Source of the DNA: Pisciglobus halotolerans | GTDB taxonomy: Bacteria; Bacillota; Bacilli; Lactobacillales; Carnobacteriaceae | DNA: 64,000 nt | Assembly (NCBI RefSeq): GCF_900113675.1 | Contig: NZ_FOQE01000007.1 | Coordinates: 39,477 to 103,476 of the forward strand | Direction: 5' to 3' | Shown: in pieces, positions 1 through 8,418 of the stretch | Numbering within the stretch: position 1 is the first letter of the stretch | How the letters are laid out: each line of letters starts with the position of its first letter | Position numbers and translations under genes: made by a program | Notes under the pieces: generated by a model | The model's database searches: none | What the model saw: the letters and a program-made list of their open reading frames with translations, nothing else | Told to the model about the DNA's origin: nothing

Positions 1-620
1 AAGGTATACATCAAAGCTGCTGTTTCTCCAATTACTCTTCCGCTTGCTAAAATCAAGCCAGAGAGAATGCTTGGCATTGCAGCAGGAAGAACAACCCTAA
101 AGATTGTACGCAACTTACCAGCTCCCAACCCATAACTGGCTTCTCTTAATGTATCACTTACAGAAAATAATGCTTCTTCTGTTGAACGGATGATAATAGG
201 CAGAATCATGATGACTGAAGTTAGGACGCCAGCGGCAACAGAATACTGAAATCCCAAGAACGTTACGTAAAAAATCATCCCAAACAGCCCGTATACGATT
301 GAGGGAACGGCCGCTAATGTATCTACAGCCATGCGAATAGCGGAAACAAACTTGCTCGTCTTACTAGCATACTCAACAAGATAGAAACTGGTAAAAATTC
401 CGATAGGCGCAGCAATCAACAAGGTTAGCCCTACTACGATCAATGTTGTTAATAAAGAAGGCAGTAAAGATTGATTTTCAGTTGTGTATTCCCAAGAAAA
501 TAAATCAAGTGACAGATAAGGGATCCCTTTGATAAATATAAACATGACCATAAATAATAGCGCTGCAAAGGTGATTCCTGCAGAAAGATAAACAGCTATT
601 TTAATCCACTTACTGCCCAT
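1..620 (-). CDS. pstA: Phosphate ABC transporter permease PstA (3' end outside window)
   Basis: Inner permease subunit of the high-affinity phosphate importer PstSCAB. The ATG at 618-620 opens MGSKWIKIAVYLSAG, and about 206 residues can be read before the left edge cuts the gene. Several hydrophobic segments are visible, and near the cut the segment ASYGLGAGKLRTIFRVVLP followed by ASGRVIGETAAL matches the cytoplasmic loop that contacts the ATPase in PstA/PstC permeases. It starts 3 bp after the pstC stop, so the two are translated as a unit. pstB and phoU would be expected just outside the window. The product call is firm because of the order pstS-pstC-pstA. Confidence 0.93.
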   Translation of the reverse strand, partial: MGSKWIKIAVYLSAGITFAALLFMVMFIFIKGIPYLSLDLFSWEYTTENQSLLPSLLTTLIVVGLTLLIAAPIGIFTSFYLVEYASKTSKFVSAIRMAVDTLAAVPSIVYGLFGMIFYVTFLGFQYSVAAGVLTSVIMILPIIIRSTEEALFSVSDTLREASYGLGAGKLRTIFRVVLPAAMPSILSGLILASGRVIGETAALMYT

Positions 621-623
621 TTT

Positions 624-1571
624 TTAACCTCTTTTCTTTTTGACATAGAGAAACAAACTGTTGATCATCAAAATAAACAAAAACAAAACAGCCGCTGTCG
701 CGATCAACGCTTCTTTATGTTCCCCTTGTGCATAAGCCATTTCTAGAACAATATTAGTAGTCAAGGTACGCACACCGCTAAAAAGGCTGTCTGGAATAAT
801 CGGTTGATTGCCTGCAATCAGAACAACGGCCATTGTTTCTCCAATAGCCCGTCCGATCCCTAAAATCACTGATGAAATGATTCCAGATTTTGCTGCCGGT
901 ACCATAACAGATAGAACTGTTTTTTCATGTGTTGTCCCTAAAGCTAAGCTCCCTTCATAGTAAGACCGAGGAACAGCTCTTAAAGCCGCTTCTGATAAAC
1001 TAATGATCGTAGGCAAAATCATTAATCCCAGCAAAATCATAGCGGTCATCATATTCATACCGGTTCCTCCTGCGACTTCACGCATAAAAGGCACAATAAA
1101 TTGCAGGGCAAAAAAACCATATAAAATAGATGGGATAGCTGCCATCAGATTTACAGCTGCTTTTAAAATTTTGTATAATTCAGGCGGACAATACGCCGCC
1201 ATAAAAACAGCCGTCAGTATTCCAATCGGCATGCCGATTAAAGTTGCTCCGCCGGTAACTAAAATAGAACCGATCATCATTGGTAAAATACCGTATGATC
1301 CAGGAGTATTAGAAGGTGCCCATGTTGTGCCTGTCAAAAAACGCGCTACCCCATATTCCGTGATAAAGGGGATACCCGATGAAAAAATAAAATAGATCAT
1401 AAAAACAATGGACGATATAGAAAAGACAGCACACATGAAGAAAATGCCTTTCATCCAATTTTCCATCCCGATTTTTTGCACTTTCTTCTTCTTTTTATTC
1501 ACTGTTATCAAATCTTGATCCAACTTTTTCAGATTCAGCTTATCGTTATACTGCATCCCATCTTCCCTCAC
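624..1571 (-). CDS. pstC: Phosphate ABC transporter permease PstC
   Basis: 315 residues, normal length for PstC, the second permease of the phosphate importer. A cytoplasmic N-terminus rich in Lys (KKKKKVQK) is followed by six predicted membrane segments. The loop GSLALGTTHEKTVLSVMVP and the motif GIGRAIGETMAV are the ATPase-contact region of this permease family. The GTG start at 1571 is chosen because AGGAG lies 7 nt upstream. An ATG five codons further in (1556) is a possible alternative. It lies between pstS and pstA, and a strong hairpin separates it from pstS, so it may be expressed less than the binding protein. Confidence 0.95.
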   Translation of the reverse strand: MREDGMQYNDKLNLKKLDQDLITVNKKKKKVQKIGMENWMKGIFFMCAVFSISSIVFMIYFIFSSGIPFITEYGVARFLTGTTWAPSNTPGSYGILPMMIGSILVTGGATLIGMPIGILTAVFMAAYCPPELYKILKAAVNLMAAIPSILYGFFALQFIVPFMREVAGGTGMNMMTAMILLGLMILPTIISLSEAALRAVPRSYYEGSLALGTTHEKTVLSVMVPAAKSGIISSVILGIGRAIGETMAVVLIAGNQPIIPDSLFSGVRTLTTNIVLEMAYAQGEHKEALIATAAVLFLFILMINSLFLYVKKKRG

Positions 1572-1590
1572 TTTCTTGCTCCTAAAATAG

Positions 1591-1620
1591 AAGAGCTGTG
1601 GCCTTATTGCCGCAGCTCTT
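1591..1620 (-). terminator. Intercistronic hairpin between pstS and pstC
   Basis: AAGAGCTGTGGC and GCCGCAGCTCTT form a 12-bp stem (11 paired) with a 6-nt loop just after the pstS stop. On the minus strand it is followed by CTATTTTAGG, a poor T-tract, so it looks more like a partial terminator or 3' mRNA stabiliser than a full stop. This fits the usual need for more binding protein than permease. Confidence 0.6.
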
Positions 1621-1637
1621 CAGCCAGGATAAAGTAT

Positions 1638-2546
1638 TTACGGCGCAAGACCTTCCCACGTATCCAATTCGCCAGTAAAAATTTGTTTGACTTGCTCTGT
1701 CGTTAAGGACTGAACGGGATTGTCTTTGTGAACAATGACGGCGATCCCATCTATGGCAATGGCTTCCGATTCAAGCTGCGAGGTCTCTTCTTCTGTCAAT
1801 TCTCTAGAAGACATGCCAATCTCTGCTGTACCATCCATAGCTGCCGTCATGCCAGCTGAAGAACCATTAGAAGTGATATCGATTTGAACATTTGGTTGTA
1901 AGGTTTGATAAGCTTCCGCCAACTTTTCCATGACAGGTGTAACGGATGTAGAGCCTACTACGCTGATCGTCCCAGACAGTCCTTCGCTAGCTTGATAAGC
2001 AGGCGCTTGTTGGACAACTTGGACCAGTCCTTCTTCCGCAATGATCTGCTGACCTTCTTTGCTCATGATGTAGTTCCAAAAGTCTTCTGCCGCTTCAGAT
2101 AACTCACCTTTGTAAGCTAAATTGAATGGACGTGAAATAGGATACTCTTTTTGTTGGATCGTTTCGATAGAAGGAGATACATCATCTATCGAAACAGCTT
2201 TTACTGAATCGTTCAATGAATCCATTGAAATGTAGCCGATAGCTGCAATATCCTGAGCCACAGAAGTCATCACAGCGTTTGTATTATTTTGAATCGTCGC
2301 TCCGCTGTATGTAAGGTCGGTTTCTTTGTCTCCATCTTTGGCTAATATGCCTGTTATTTCAGTAAATGCTCCTCGAGTACCCGAACCATCTTCTCGTGAG
2401 ATGACATGAACATTTTGTGTTTGATCGAAATCATTTCCTCCCAATTGAGCTTCTGCTTCTTCTGATTGATTGCTTCCTCCACAAGCAGCTAAGATCAGTG
2501 CAGCTCCAGATACCGTCGCAAATTTTATCCATTTCGTAATCGTCAT
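1638..2546 (-). CDS. pstS: Phosphate-binding lipoprotein PstS, domain order circularly permuted
   Basis: Extracellular phosphate receptor of the PstSCAB importer. A signal peptide ends in lipobox LAAC (Cys about residue 22), so the mature protein is lipid-anchored. Both phosphate-binding signatures are present but in reversed order. SREDGSGTRGAFTEI, normally in the second half of PstS, lies near residue 50. VVGSTSVTPVMEKL and ITSNGSSAGM, normally at the N-terminus, lie in the last third. The chain ends at GELDTWEGLAP, which in canonical PstS is followed directly by the segment found here at the N-terminus. Length (302 aa) is normal, so nothing seems lost. RBS AAGGTGGG precedes the ATG. PhoP boxes lie upstream. 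Confidence 0.92.
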   Translation of the reverse strand: MTITKWIKFATVSGAALILAACGGSNQSEEAEAQLGGNDFDQTQNVHVISREDGSGTRGAFTEITGILAKDGDKETDLTYSGATIQNNTNAVMTSVAQDIAAIGYISMDSLNDSVKAVSIDDVSPSIETIQQKEYPISRPFNLAYKGELSEAAEDFWNYIMSKEGQQIIAEEGLVQVVQQAPAYQASEGLSGTISVVGSTSVTPVMEKLAEAYQTLQPNVQIDITSNGSSAGMTAAMDGTAEIGMSSRELTEEETSQLESEAIAIDGIAVIVHKDNPVQSLTTEQVKQIFTGELDTWEGLAP

Positions 2547-2632
2547 CTTTTTCCCACCTTTTTTTTATTTTAAAGCCCTTTTCTCTTACACGTTCATCAT
2601 ACCCATTCAATATTGATTTCATTTTGACTTTA

Positions 2633-2678
2633 TGTAAGTTTTTTGTATAGAACTGTATAGCTATGTAAAGAATGTTAA
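2633..2678 (-). promoter_or_regulatory. PhoP box row upstream of pstS
   Basis: On the minus strand TTAACA, TTTACA, TATACA, TATACA and TTACA follow each other at 9 to 11-bp steps (plus-strand starts 2673, 2664, 2654, 2644, 2633). Firmicute PhoP boxes are TT(A/C/T)A(C/T)A hexamers repeated about every 11 bp on one helix face. The site is about 90-130 bp upstream of the pstS ATG, and the PhoP/PhoR-type system is encoded next door, so phosphate-starvation induction is inferred. Confidence 0.7.
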
Positions 2679-2754
2679 GAAACAAAGAACTGCCTAGACG
2701 AAATCTGTTTAAATGGAACAAATCTGGTTGCTGGAAGATACAAATGAAGAACTC

Positions 2755-2804
2755 AAAAAAGCAGCCTGTAGAAAGATCCAGAAGAATCTTCTTACAGACT
2801 GCTG
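2755..2804 (-). terminator. Rho-independent terminator after phoR
   Basis: On the minus strand an imperfect stem AGCAGTCTGTAAGAAGAT / ATCTTTCTACAGGCTGCT is followed by TTTTTT. It closes the minJ-like/phoP/phoR transcript and separates it from the pst promoter. Confidence 0.8.
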
Positions 2805-2930
2805 ATTATACTATACGACTAACAAAGCAATAGCTTCCGCCCATAACACTGCATTTTATAGAAGAAAAGGCGGACAAATACCCAAACTTTTAAATCGTGC
2901 TCTTTTCTTCTGTTTACTGATGGTTGCTGT

Positions 2931-4697
2931 TTAAAAACGAATCGGTAATTTTACTGTAAATACCGTTCCTAATCCTAACTTGCTCTCCACGAAAATCGTT
3001 CCATTTAGGTTTTCAACCAAATACCTTACAATCGACAAACCTAATCCAGTACCTCCGGAATAACGACTGCGCGCTTTATCAACGCGATAGAAACGTTCAA
3101 AGATCCTGTCTTGTTCATCTTCTGGAATACCTATTCCATTGTCTTTTACTTGAATCGTAGCCATCTGATCTTCTTGATAAGCACGAACAACGACTTCTCC
3201 TTTTTCCTGCGTATAAGCAACGGCATTATGAAGCAGGTTAGCTAAAACTTGTTTCAATCGGTCAGGATCTGTTTGAAGCATCAGTGGATCTATCACCATA
3301 TTGATCGTGATTTTCTTTTGGTCTGCTTTTTGTCGAACGAGCTGAACAGCTGAGTTTACAGTTTGTTCTAAGCTGACCGTCTCTACTTCGAGCGGAACTT
3401 GTTTTTGCTCAGCGCGAGAAAGTTCTAGGATATCATTGACCAGCGAATCCAAACGGCGGCTTTCTTTCAGCATGATGTCAAGGAACTGTTGCAATACTTC
3501 TGGATCTTTCATCGCTCCATCCAGCAATGTTTCGGTGAAGCCTTTTAATGCTGTGACTGGTGTTCTCAGTTCATGAGAAGCATTTGCTACAAAATCGGTC
3601 CGTACTTTTTCAAGCCTTCTGATTTCAGTAATATCATACAATAAGACGATCAGCCTCAAATCATTAGGCTCTCGTTCGATTAAGGGCACGATGTTGGCAT
3701 CCACGATCGTATCCTCAGGGTAGTAGAAATAAATCTCATCATTCTGAGTCGTCTTTTTTCGATACGTTTTTTCAATCAGATGACTTAACCCATAACTCTT
3801 GATCACTTCAACATAAGGTTTGCCGATCAATGCGTCTGCACCTGTGCGTAAAATCCGCTCCATCGCAGGATTGACCATTTGAACACTACGTTGATGATCC
3901 AGCAGCATCACACCGATTACAAGATGATTGATCAGCTCGTGCAGCTGTTTGTCATTCTGTTTGATTTCTTGCATTTGATCTTCCAGACTGACGGCCAGTT
4001 CATTGACTGTAGACCCTAATTCTGCCAACTCGCCGTAACCTCTTCCAGAAAAACGGACAGCATAGTTTTTGTTAGCCAGCTCTTTCGTGACAAACATCAC
4101 TTCTTGAACCGGTTTGGCAATTTTTTTAGCTAAAAAATACGTAACGATCGAAGCTGCACCTAAAGCTAATAAAATAAATAAAAACAGGACCCGTGGAATT
4201 TGCTGTCCAATTTTAGCCAATTCTTTCTCCGGCTGGGCTAAACGCAAAACAGCTGTGATCTCATTTGTATTTGATACAACGGGAACGGCTACATAAAACT
4301 GGAGTTCAAGAGTGGTCTCGCTTTTCCGTTCGCTAATACTATACGGCTTTCCTTTCAGAACGTCCTGCACTTCTTCTCGATCCAAGTGATTTTCAATCTG
4401 CTCTTTATCCATGCTTGAATCATATAAAACTTGTCCAGTTGTTGAAATCAAGGTAAGACGAGTTTTTGAGTCTTTAGAAAGATTTGCCAGGAAAGATTCT
4501 GTCTTCTGCTCATTATCCAACATAGGGAGTTCGTTTAAAAAATCAGCCATTAGCTTTGCCTGTTCTGTTAACTGTGTTCTTTGATGATTGCGTGCATCTT
4601 CTGATAAAACAGAGTGGAGAAAAAAGCTGAAAGACAAGCTGAATAACGTAAAAATAACAATAAATGTACTGAGGATCTGATACTGCAGTTGTTTCAT
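2931..4697 (-). CDS. phoR: Sensor histidine kinase, PhoR family
   Basis: 588 residues, a membrane sensor kinase. Order: TM1 about 8-30, extracellular sensor about 31-168, TM2 about 169-190, HAMP about 190-242, PAS about 250-355, HisKA with the phospho-acceptor His375 in NASHELRTP, then the ATPase domain with NLLHNAVAYT (N box), DNGIGIPEDE (G1) and GGTGLGLSIV (G2). This layout is that of PhoR/PnpS, which responds to phosphate limitation, and WalK has a similar layout. Next to pst, PhoR is the better reading. It overlaps the response regulator gene by 4 bp (ATGA), indicating coupled translation. Its signal is inferred, not seen. Confidence 0.88.
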   Translation of the reverse strand: MKQLQYQILSTFIVIFTLFSLSFSFFLHSVLSEDARNHQRTQLTEQAKLMADFLNELPMLDNEQKTESFLANLSKDSKTRLTLISTTGQVLYDSSMDKEQIENHLDREEVQDVLKGKPYSISERKSETTLELQFYVAVPVVSNTNEITAVLRLAQPEKELAKIGQQIPRVLFLFILLALGAASIVTYFLAKKIAKPVQEVMFVTKELANKNYAVRFSGRGYGELAELGSTVNELAVSLEDQMQEIKQNDKQLHELINHLVIGVMLLDHQRSVQMVNPAMERILRTGADALIGKPYVEVIKSYGLSHLIEKTYRKKTTQNDEIYFYYPEDTIVDANIVPLIEREPNDLRLIVLLYDITEIRRLEKVRTDFVANASHELRTPVTALKGFTETLLDGAMKDPEVLQQFLDIMLKESRRLDSLVNDILELSRAEQKQVPLEVETVSLEQTVNSAVQLVRQKADQKKITINMVIDPLMLQTDPDRLKQVLANLLHNAVAYTQEKGEVVVRAYQEDQMATIQVKDNGIGIPEDEQDRIFERFYRVDKARSRYSGGTGLGLSIVRYLVENLNGTIFVESKLGLGTVFTVKLPIRF

Positions 4698-5419
4698 GGT
4701 TTTGGTTCCTCAAATTTATATCCAAAACCGCGAACAGTTAAGATATATTTCGGCTTTTTCGTATCCTCTTCGATTTTTTCGCGCAAGTGACTGATGTGCA
4801 CATCTACGATCCGTGTCTCACCTGCATAATCAAAATCCCAAATGGCGTTTAATAAATGGTCACGGCTTAAAATACGGTTCATCCTTCTCGACATATAGAG
4901 AAGGAGCTCGAATTCTTTTGGTGTCAGGCTGATGTGTTCGCCTCTTACCTTCACGATATATTCTTCTGGGTAAATCTCAACTTCTCCGATCGTGATTATT
5001 TCATCTGCAGCGTCTTTAGATCCATCGTTTTTATGTTGTGATTCATCAGATGTTTCATTTGTGCGTCTGAAAATTGCTTTCATTCGTGCAAGCACCTCAC
5101 GTGGACTGAAAGGCTTGGTCATATAGTCATCTGCTCCAAGTTCTAAACCGATGATTTTATCTAGTTCATCATCTTTAGCCGTCAGTATCATAATAGGCGT
5201 TTTGATTTTTTCCTGACGCAATTTTTTACATACTTCCATACCATCCATTGAAGGAAGCATCAGGTCAAGAATAATGAAATCGTACGAACTTTCCATTGCA
5301 AGTGTATAACCTTCTAAACCATCTAATGCAGTGACAACATTGTAGCCCTCTTTTTCCAAATTAAACTTCAATAAGGTTAAAATAGATGGCTCGTCATCTA
5401 CGATCAATACTTTTTTCAT
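4694..5419 (-). CDS. phoP: Response regulator, PhoP/PhoB (OmpR) family
   Basis: 241 residues. Receiver domain with acidic pocket VDDE at residues 8-10, phosphorylated Asp52 in IILDLMLPSMDG, conserved Lys in MTKPFSPRE, then a winged-helix DNA-binding domain ending VRGFGYKFEEPKP. A reading frame extends 10 codons upstream, but the ATG at 5417-5419 is preferred because GGAGG sits 5 nt before it. It probably binds the PhoP boxes in front of pstS. The linker between domains (ETSDESQHKNDGSKDAADE) is long and polar. Partner of the downstream kinase gene. Confidence 0.9.
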   Translation of the reverse strand: MKKVLIVDDEPSILTLLKFNLEKEGYNVVTALDGLEGYTLAMESSYDFIILDLMLPSMDGMEVCKKLRQEKIKTPIMILTAKDDELDKIIGLELGADDYMTKPFSPREVLARMKAIFRRTNETSDESQHKNDGSKDAADEIITIGEVEIYPEEYIVKVRGEHISLTPKEFELLLYMSRRMNRILSRDHLLNAIWDFDYAGETRIVDVHISHLREKIEEDTKKPKYILTVRGFGYKFEEPKP

Positions 5420-5452
5420 TCCTACCTCCATCAACTGTTGTTTCATCATTTT

Positions 5453-6637
5453 TTATTCTTGATCAGGTAAAAAGACTAATCCGATTCCATATGGATCATC
5501 ATCATAAAGAGCAGACTCTGTCAAACGCAATTCCCCATCTGTTCCTCTTACTTTTAAATGGCAATAAACACTATTTGTAGCCAATGCAGCATAAAAATCT
5601 TCTATTGTTCTGAGAGGCAGATCGTTGCACGCCACCAGTGTTTCGCCTAACTTCAATTCCATTTTTTGCGCTGGTGTATCGAGTTTGATTCCAATAATCT
5701 TCAAGCCGTCATTTGAAAATCCATATAAATAACCCGCTTTCTTTTCGCGTCTGTAATGCCGAAAAAGAACGGCCCCTCCACTTAAGATGAGCAATAAACT
5801 TCCAATTAATGAAGCGGGCGCAAACCAGTAAGAACCTGCTGCACAAAGCAGACCTAGTATTCCGACGATCATCAATTCATTCATGGTTTTACGTATGGCT
5901 TCTGACACGACTTGCCCACGGATAACTAAACGAAATCCGAATAAGACAGGCAAAATAAAGAACGCATATTGCTGGTTACCGATAGAAAAAACAGGCCACC
6001 AGTCAAAAAAAGCTGTAAAAGTACTTCCAGGTACGATCAATACTAAGGGAATGACAAAAAAAGGTGTGATTCGGTAACTAGCTGTTTTCTTACCTCTTTT
6101 TGTTTTTGATAGTATTGGTGATAAATGAAGAAACGTTTTCTTTTTAAAATAAATCAATGTTCCAGCTAAAACGAGTAGCGACATGATCAAAACATTCAAA
6201 CCAAAGGAAGAATGGACCCATTTTAACTGAGAAAAAGGCTCATACAAAGGATTAGATAAGAAGGCAGCATTTTCAGGAGCGATAAATTCTCTTATTCCTA
6301 CTAAAACTAAGACAGCTGCGCTAAAAGTAAACAAGGGATGAATGAAACGAAAGCCAAATAGCAACATCAACAATGCGATCAATTGATAAAGAATAATCCA
6401 ATCAATTGTTACAGGGATCCCAACAGCTACTATCAACACAGAACAAAGCAGTCCGATCAACAGACCATCCACTAAGTATGTTTTCACTTCATATGAACGT
6501 TTATCAATGGCTACGTGAAAATAACTTCTTTCTCTTTTTTTCCTTTGCGCACTGATCATAAAAGCCAATGCCAGGCCAACTAAAAAACTTGGTTGAACAA
6601 AAAATACTGCAAGCGCAGTTAAAATATTTGCAACCAT
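5453..6637 (-). CDS. MinJ-like polytopic membrane protein with C-terminal PDZ domain
   Basis: 394 residues from the ATG at 6637, which is preceded by GGTGGAGAA. About eight hydrophobic segments are followed by a C-terminal PDZ domain (about 300-390: IIGIKLDTPAQKMELKLGETLVAC region). This is the architecture of Bacillus MinJ/YvjD, the bridge between DivIVA and MinCD. In B. subtilis minJ lies in the ftsE-ftsX neighbourhood, and here ftsEX lies about 2 kb upstream. Enterococci have DivIVA but a MinCD role is uncertain, so I call only the architecture. It is first gene of an operon with phoP and phoR (33-bp gap to phoP), which is an unusual pairing. Confidence 0.72.
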   Translation of the reverse strand: MVANILTALAVFFVQPSFLVGLALAFMISAQRKKRERSYFHVAIDKRSYEVKTYLVDGLLIGLLCSVLIVAVGIPVTIDWIILYQLIALLMLLFGFRFIHPLFTFSAAVLVLVGIREFIAPENAAFLSNPLYEPFSQLKWVHSSFGLNVLIMSLLVLAGTLIYFKKKTFLHLSPILSKTKRGKKTASYRITPFFVIPLVLIVPGSTFTAFFDWWPVFSIGNQQYAFFILPVLFGFRLVIRGQVVSEAIRKTMNELMIVGILGLLCAAGSYWFAPASLIGSLLLILSGGAVLFRHYRREKKAGYLYGFSNDGLKIIGIKLDTPAQKMELKLGETLVACNDLPLRTIEDFYAALATNSVYCHLKVRGTDGELRLTESALYDDDPYGIGLVFLPDQE

Positions 6638-6875
6638 TTCTCCACCTACTTTCTTTACATTCCTATGGTTCATTTTAGCAAACTCCCATAAAATAAGCAC
6701 GATATTCTCAGAAATCCTCTGTAAAATTTGTTCATTATTCTCTAAATGAAGACTGAATAATAAGGAAGGGTCATTCTTTCTGCTCCTTTCAGCTAAAAGA
6801 AGACGAAAGAGAGAATGGTATGTTATCAACGAAATGAGAACGTTGATAAATGTTTAAATTACTCTTTAAATTGCT

Positions 6876-7040
6876 AGTTCTTCATCTTCTAATGTTGATA
6901 AAGAAATTTCTGGGACTACTGATGGAAAGCCTTGCGAACACATTGAGCCGAAAATTGCGTCTCAATGCTTGCGAGATTCTAACGAGTTTAGCATCAAAAA
7001 AACTGATTTTTTACTGACTAACGTTAAATATTGTAGAACC
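6876..7040 (-). mobile_element. Short GGTTCT-ended non-coding element, copy 1 (165 bp)
   Basis: Ends AGTTCTTCATCTTCTAA and TTAAATATTGTAGAACC match the other copies in the window, in inverted orientation relative to the 63372 copy. Flanks AAATTGCT and AAATTACT are an 8-bp target duplication with one difference. Internal CATTGAGCCGAAAATTGCG region is shared with the longest copy. It lies in the leader/promoter space of the minJ-like/phoPR operon and has no coding capacity. Confidence 0.85.
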
Positions 7041-7071
7041 AAATTACTGCTTTCCCATTCATTTTTATGGT

Positions 7072-7111
7072 AAAAAAAAACTCCAAGCATCGCTGATACG
7101 ATACTTGGAGT
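7072..7111 (-). terminator. Rho-independent terminator after sagA
   Basis: Minus-strand stem ACTCCAAGTATCG / CGATGCTTGGAGT with loop TATCAG, followed by nine T. Located 44 bp after the sagA stop. Confidence 0.9.
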
Positions 7112-7154
7112 AAACAATTTTTAGGAAATGGATAAAACTAAAATAAAGAAGACA

Positions 7155-8363
7155 TTAATTGACACGACCAAAACCAACGAGGTATTTGCCCCAATAATAT
7201 TGGTTGATTTCTTTAACAGAAACACCGGAAGAAGATTGAGATCCGATAAACTTGTTATTGCCAAGATAGATTCCTACATGGTCGATCGAACCTGTTTGAT
7301 TAAAGAAGACGAGGTCCCCAGGTTTAGCTGCTGATTGAGAAACCTTAGTTGCTGACGCATACTGTGCACTAGCTGTGCGCGTCAATTGTATGCCAGCCTT
7401 AGCAAAAACATAGCTTGTAAATCCAGAGCAGTCAAATCCAGCCGTTGTCGTCCCACCAAAATGATAAGGAATTCCTTGAAGGGAGAAAGCAGTGCTCTTG
7501 ATCGTAGACCAAGAAGCGTTTCCTGAAGCCGTGCTTGTGCTTTCTGCTTCGACCGTTGCTGTTTCTTTTGCAGTTTTCAATTTTTTATCTGCTGCAGTGG
7601 TTTTTGCATCTGTTTTATTTTCAGTGCTGTTCGTCGTTTCATCATTTGATGATACTGCTGCCGTTTGCTTCGCTTCTGCTAAACGTGCAGATTCTTCGTC
7701 TGCTTCAGCCTTAACAGCTAAATAATGATCTTTATCTGCTTGTACATCAGCTTTTTCAGCTGCAAGTGAAGCAACTACTGCTTCTTTTTCTATTTTCTTT
7801 TGTTCCAAATCTGTCTTAGCCGCTTCTAATTTTGCTGCTAGCAAATCTTGTTCTGCTAATTTTGATTTGGTTTCTTCTTCAACAGCTGATAATGTTTTTT
7901 GATCTTCAGCTTGTTCATCGATTAATTCCTTATTGGCTTTTACCAATTCAGAAACCACATCGATACGTCCGATCGCATCAGAAAAATTCTCTGAATCCAT
8001 TAAGAAAGCTACATAGTTATCGTTATTGCCATCTGTTTGAACAGAACGTGCTTGCTCCGCTAATTTATTTTCACGTTTAGCAATGGCCTCTTTCAACGAT
8101 TTGATTTGTGCTTGTAAATCAGCTAGTTTTTGCTGTGTCTTTGTCATTTGTTCTGCTAAATCGTTCGCTTTACCTTCTTGCTCAGCCATTTGAGCAGTGA
8201 CTTCTGTCAATTCAGCTTTTGCTGAACTTTCTTTACTTGTCAATTCAGTCAGTTTTTGGTTTGTCGCTTGAATGTCATCCTCTGTAGATGCTGCTACAGG
8301 TGTCACGAAAGTAGTAATGCTAAGAGCTGCTAAAACAGCTGCTCCGATCATTTTCTTTTTCAA
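7155..8363 (-). CDS. sagA: Secreted SagA-type peptidoglycan DL-endopeptidase (NlpC/P60)
   Basis: 402 residues. Signal peptide about 1-25 (cleavage near PVAAS), a long coiled coil about 27-235, a Ser/Thr/Ala-rich linker about 235-283, and a C-terminal NlpC/P60 domain with catalytic Cys312 in AGFDCSGF and His362 in SIDHVGIY. The third polar catalytic residue is not obvious. The domain closely resembles E. faecium SagA, which cuts muropeptides during daughter-cell separation and releases NOD2-active fragments; the coiled coil resembles streptococcal PcsB. The gene directly follows ftsEX, which fits activation of the coiled-coil hydrolase by FtsEX. Slightly shorter than typical SagA because of the linker. 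Confidence 0.88.
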   Translation of the reverse strand: MKKKMIGAAVLAALSITTFVTPVAASTEDDIQATNQKLTELTSKESSAKAELTEVTAQMAEQEGKANDLAEQMTKTQQKLADLQAQIKSLKEAIAKRENKLAEQARSVQTDGNNDNYVAFLMDSENFSDAIGRIDVVSELVKANKELIDEQAEDQKTLSAVEEETKSKLAEQDLLAAKLEAAKTDLEQKKIEKEAVVASLAAEKADVQADKDHYLAVKAEADEESARLAEAKQTAAVSSNDETTNSTENKTDAKTTAADKKLKTAKETATVEAESTSTASGNASWSTIKSTAFSLQGIPYHFGGTTTAGFDCSGFTSYVFAKAGIQLTRTASAQYASATKVSQSAAKPGDLVFFNQTGSIDHVGIYLGNNKFIGSQSSSGVSVKEINQYYWGKYLVGFGRVN

Positions 8364-8418
8364 CTTGTCTTTCCTCCAAATTTCCTACTGTTTTCAATTG
8401 TTTTTAATTGTTTTAAAT

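Noticed and set aside
1003..1395. 130-codon plus-strand frame inside pstC
   Set aside because: Antisense shadow of pstC with no ribosome site and biased composition.
2431..2721. 96-codon minus-strand frame overlapping the pstS start
   Set aside because: Runs through the PhoP boxes and promoter in a different frame; pstS itself is clear.
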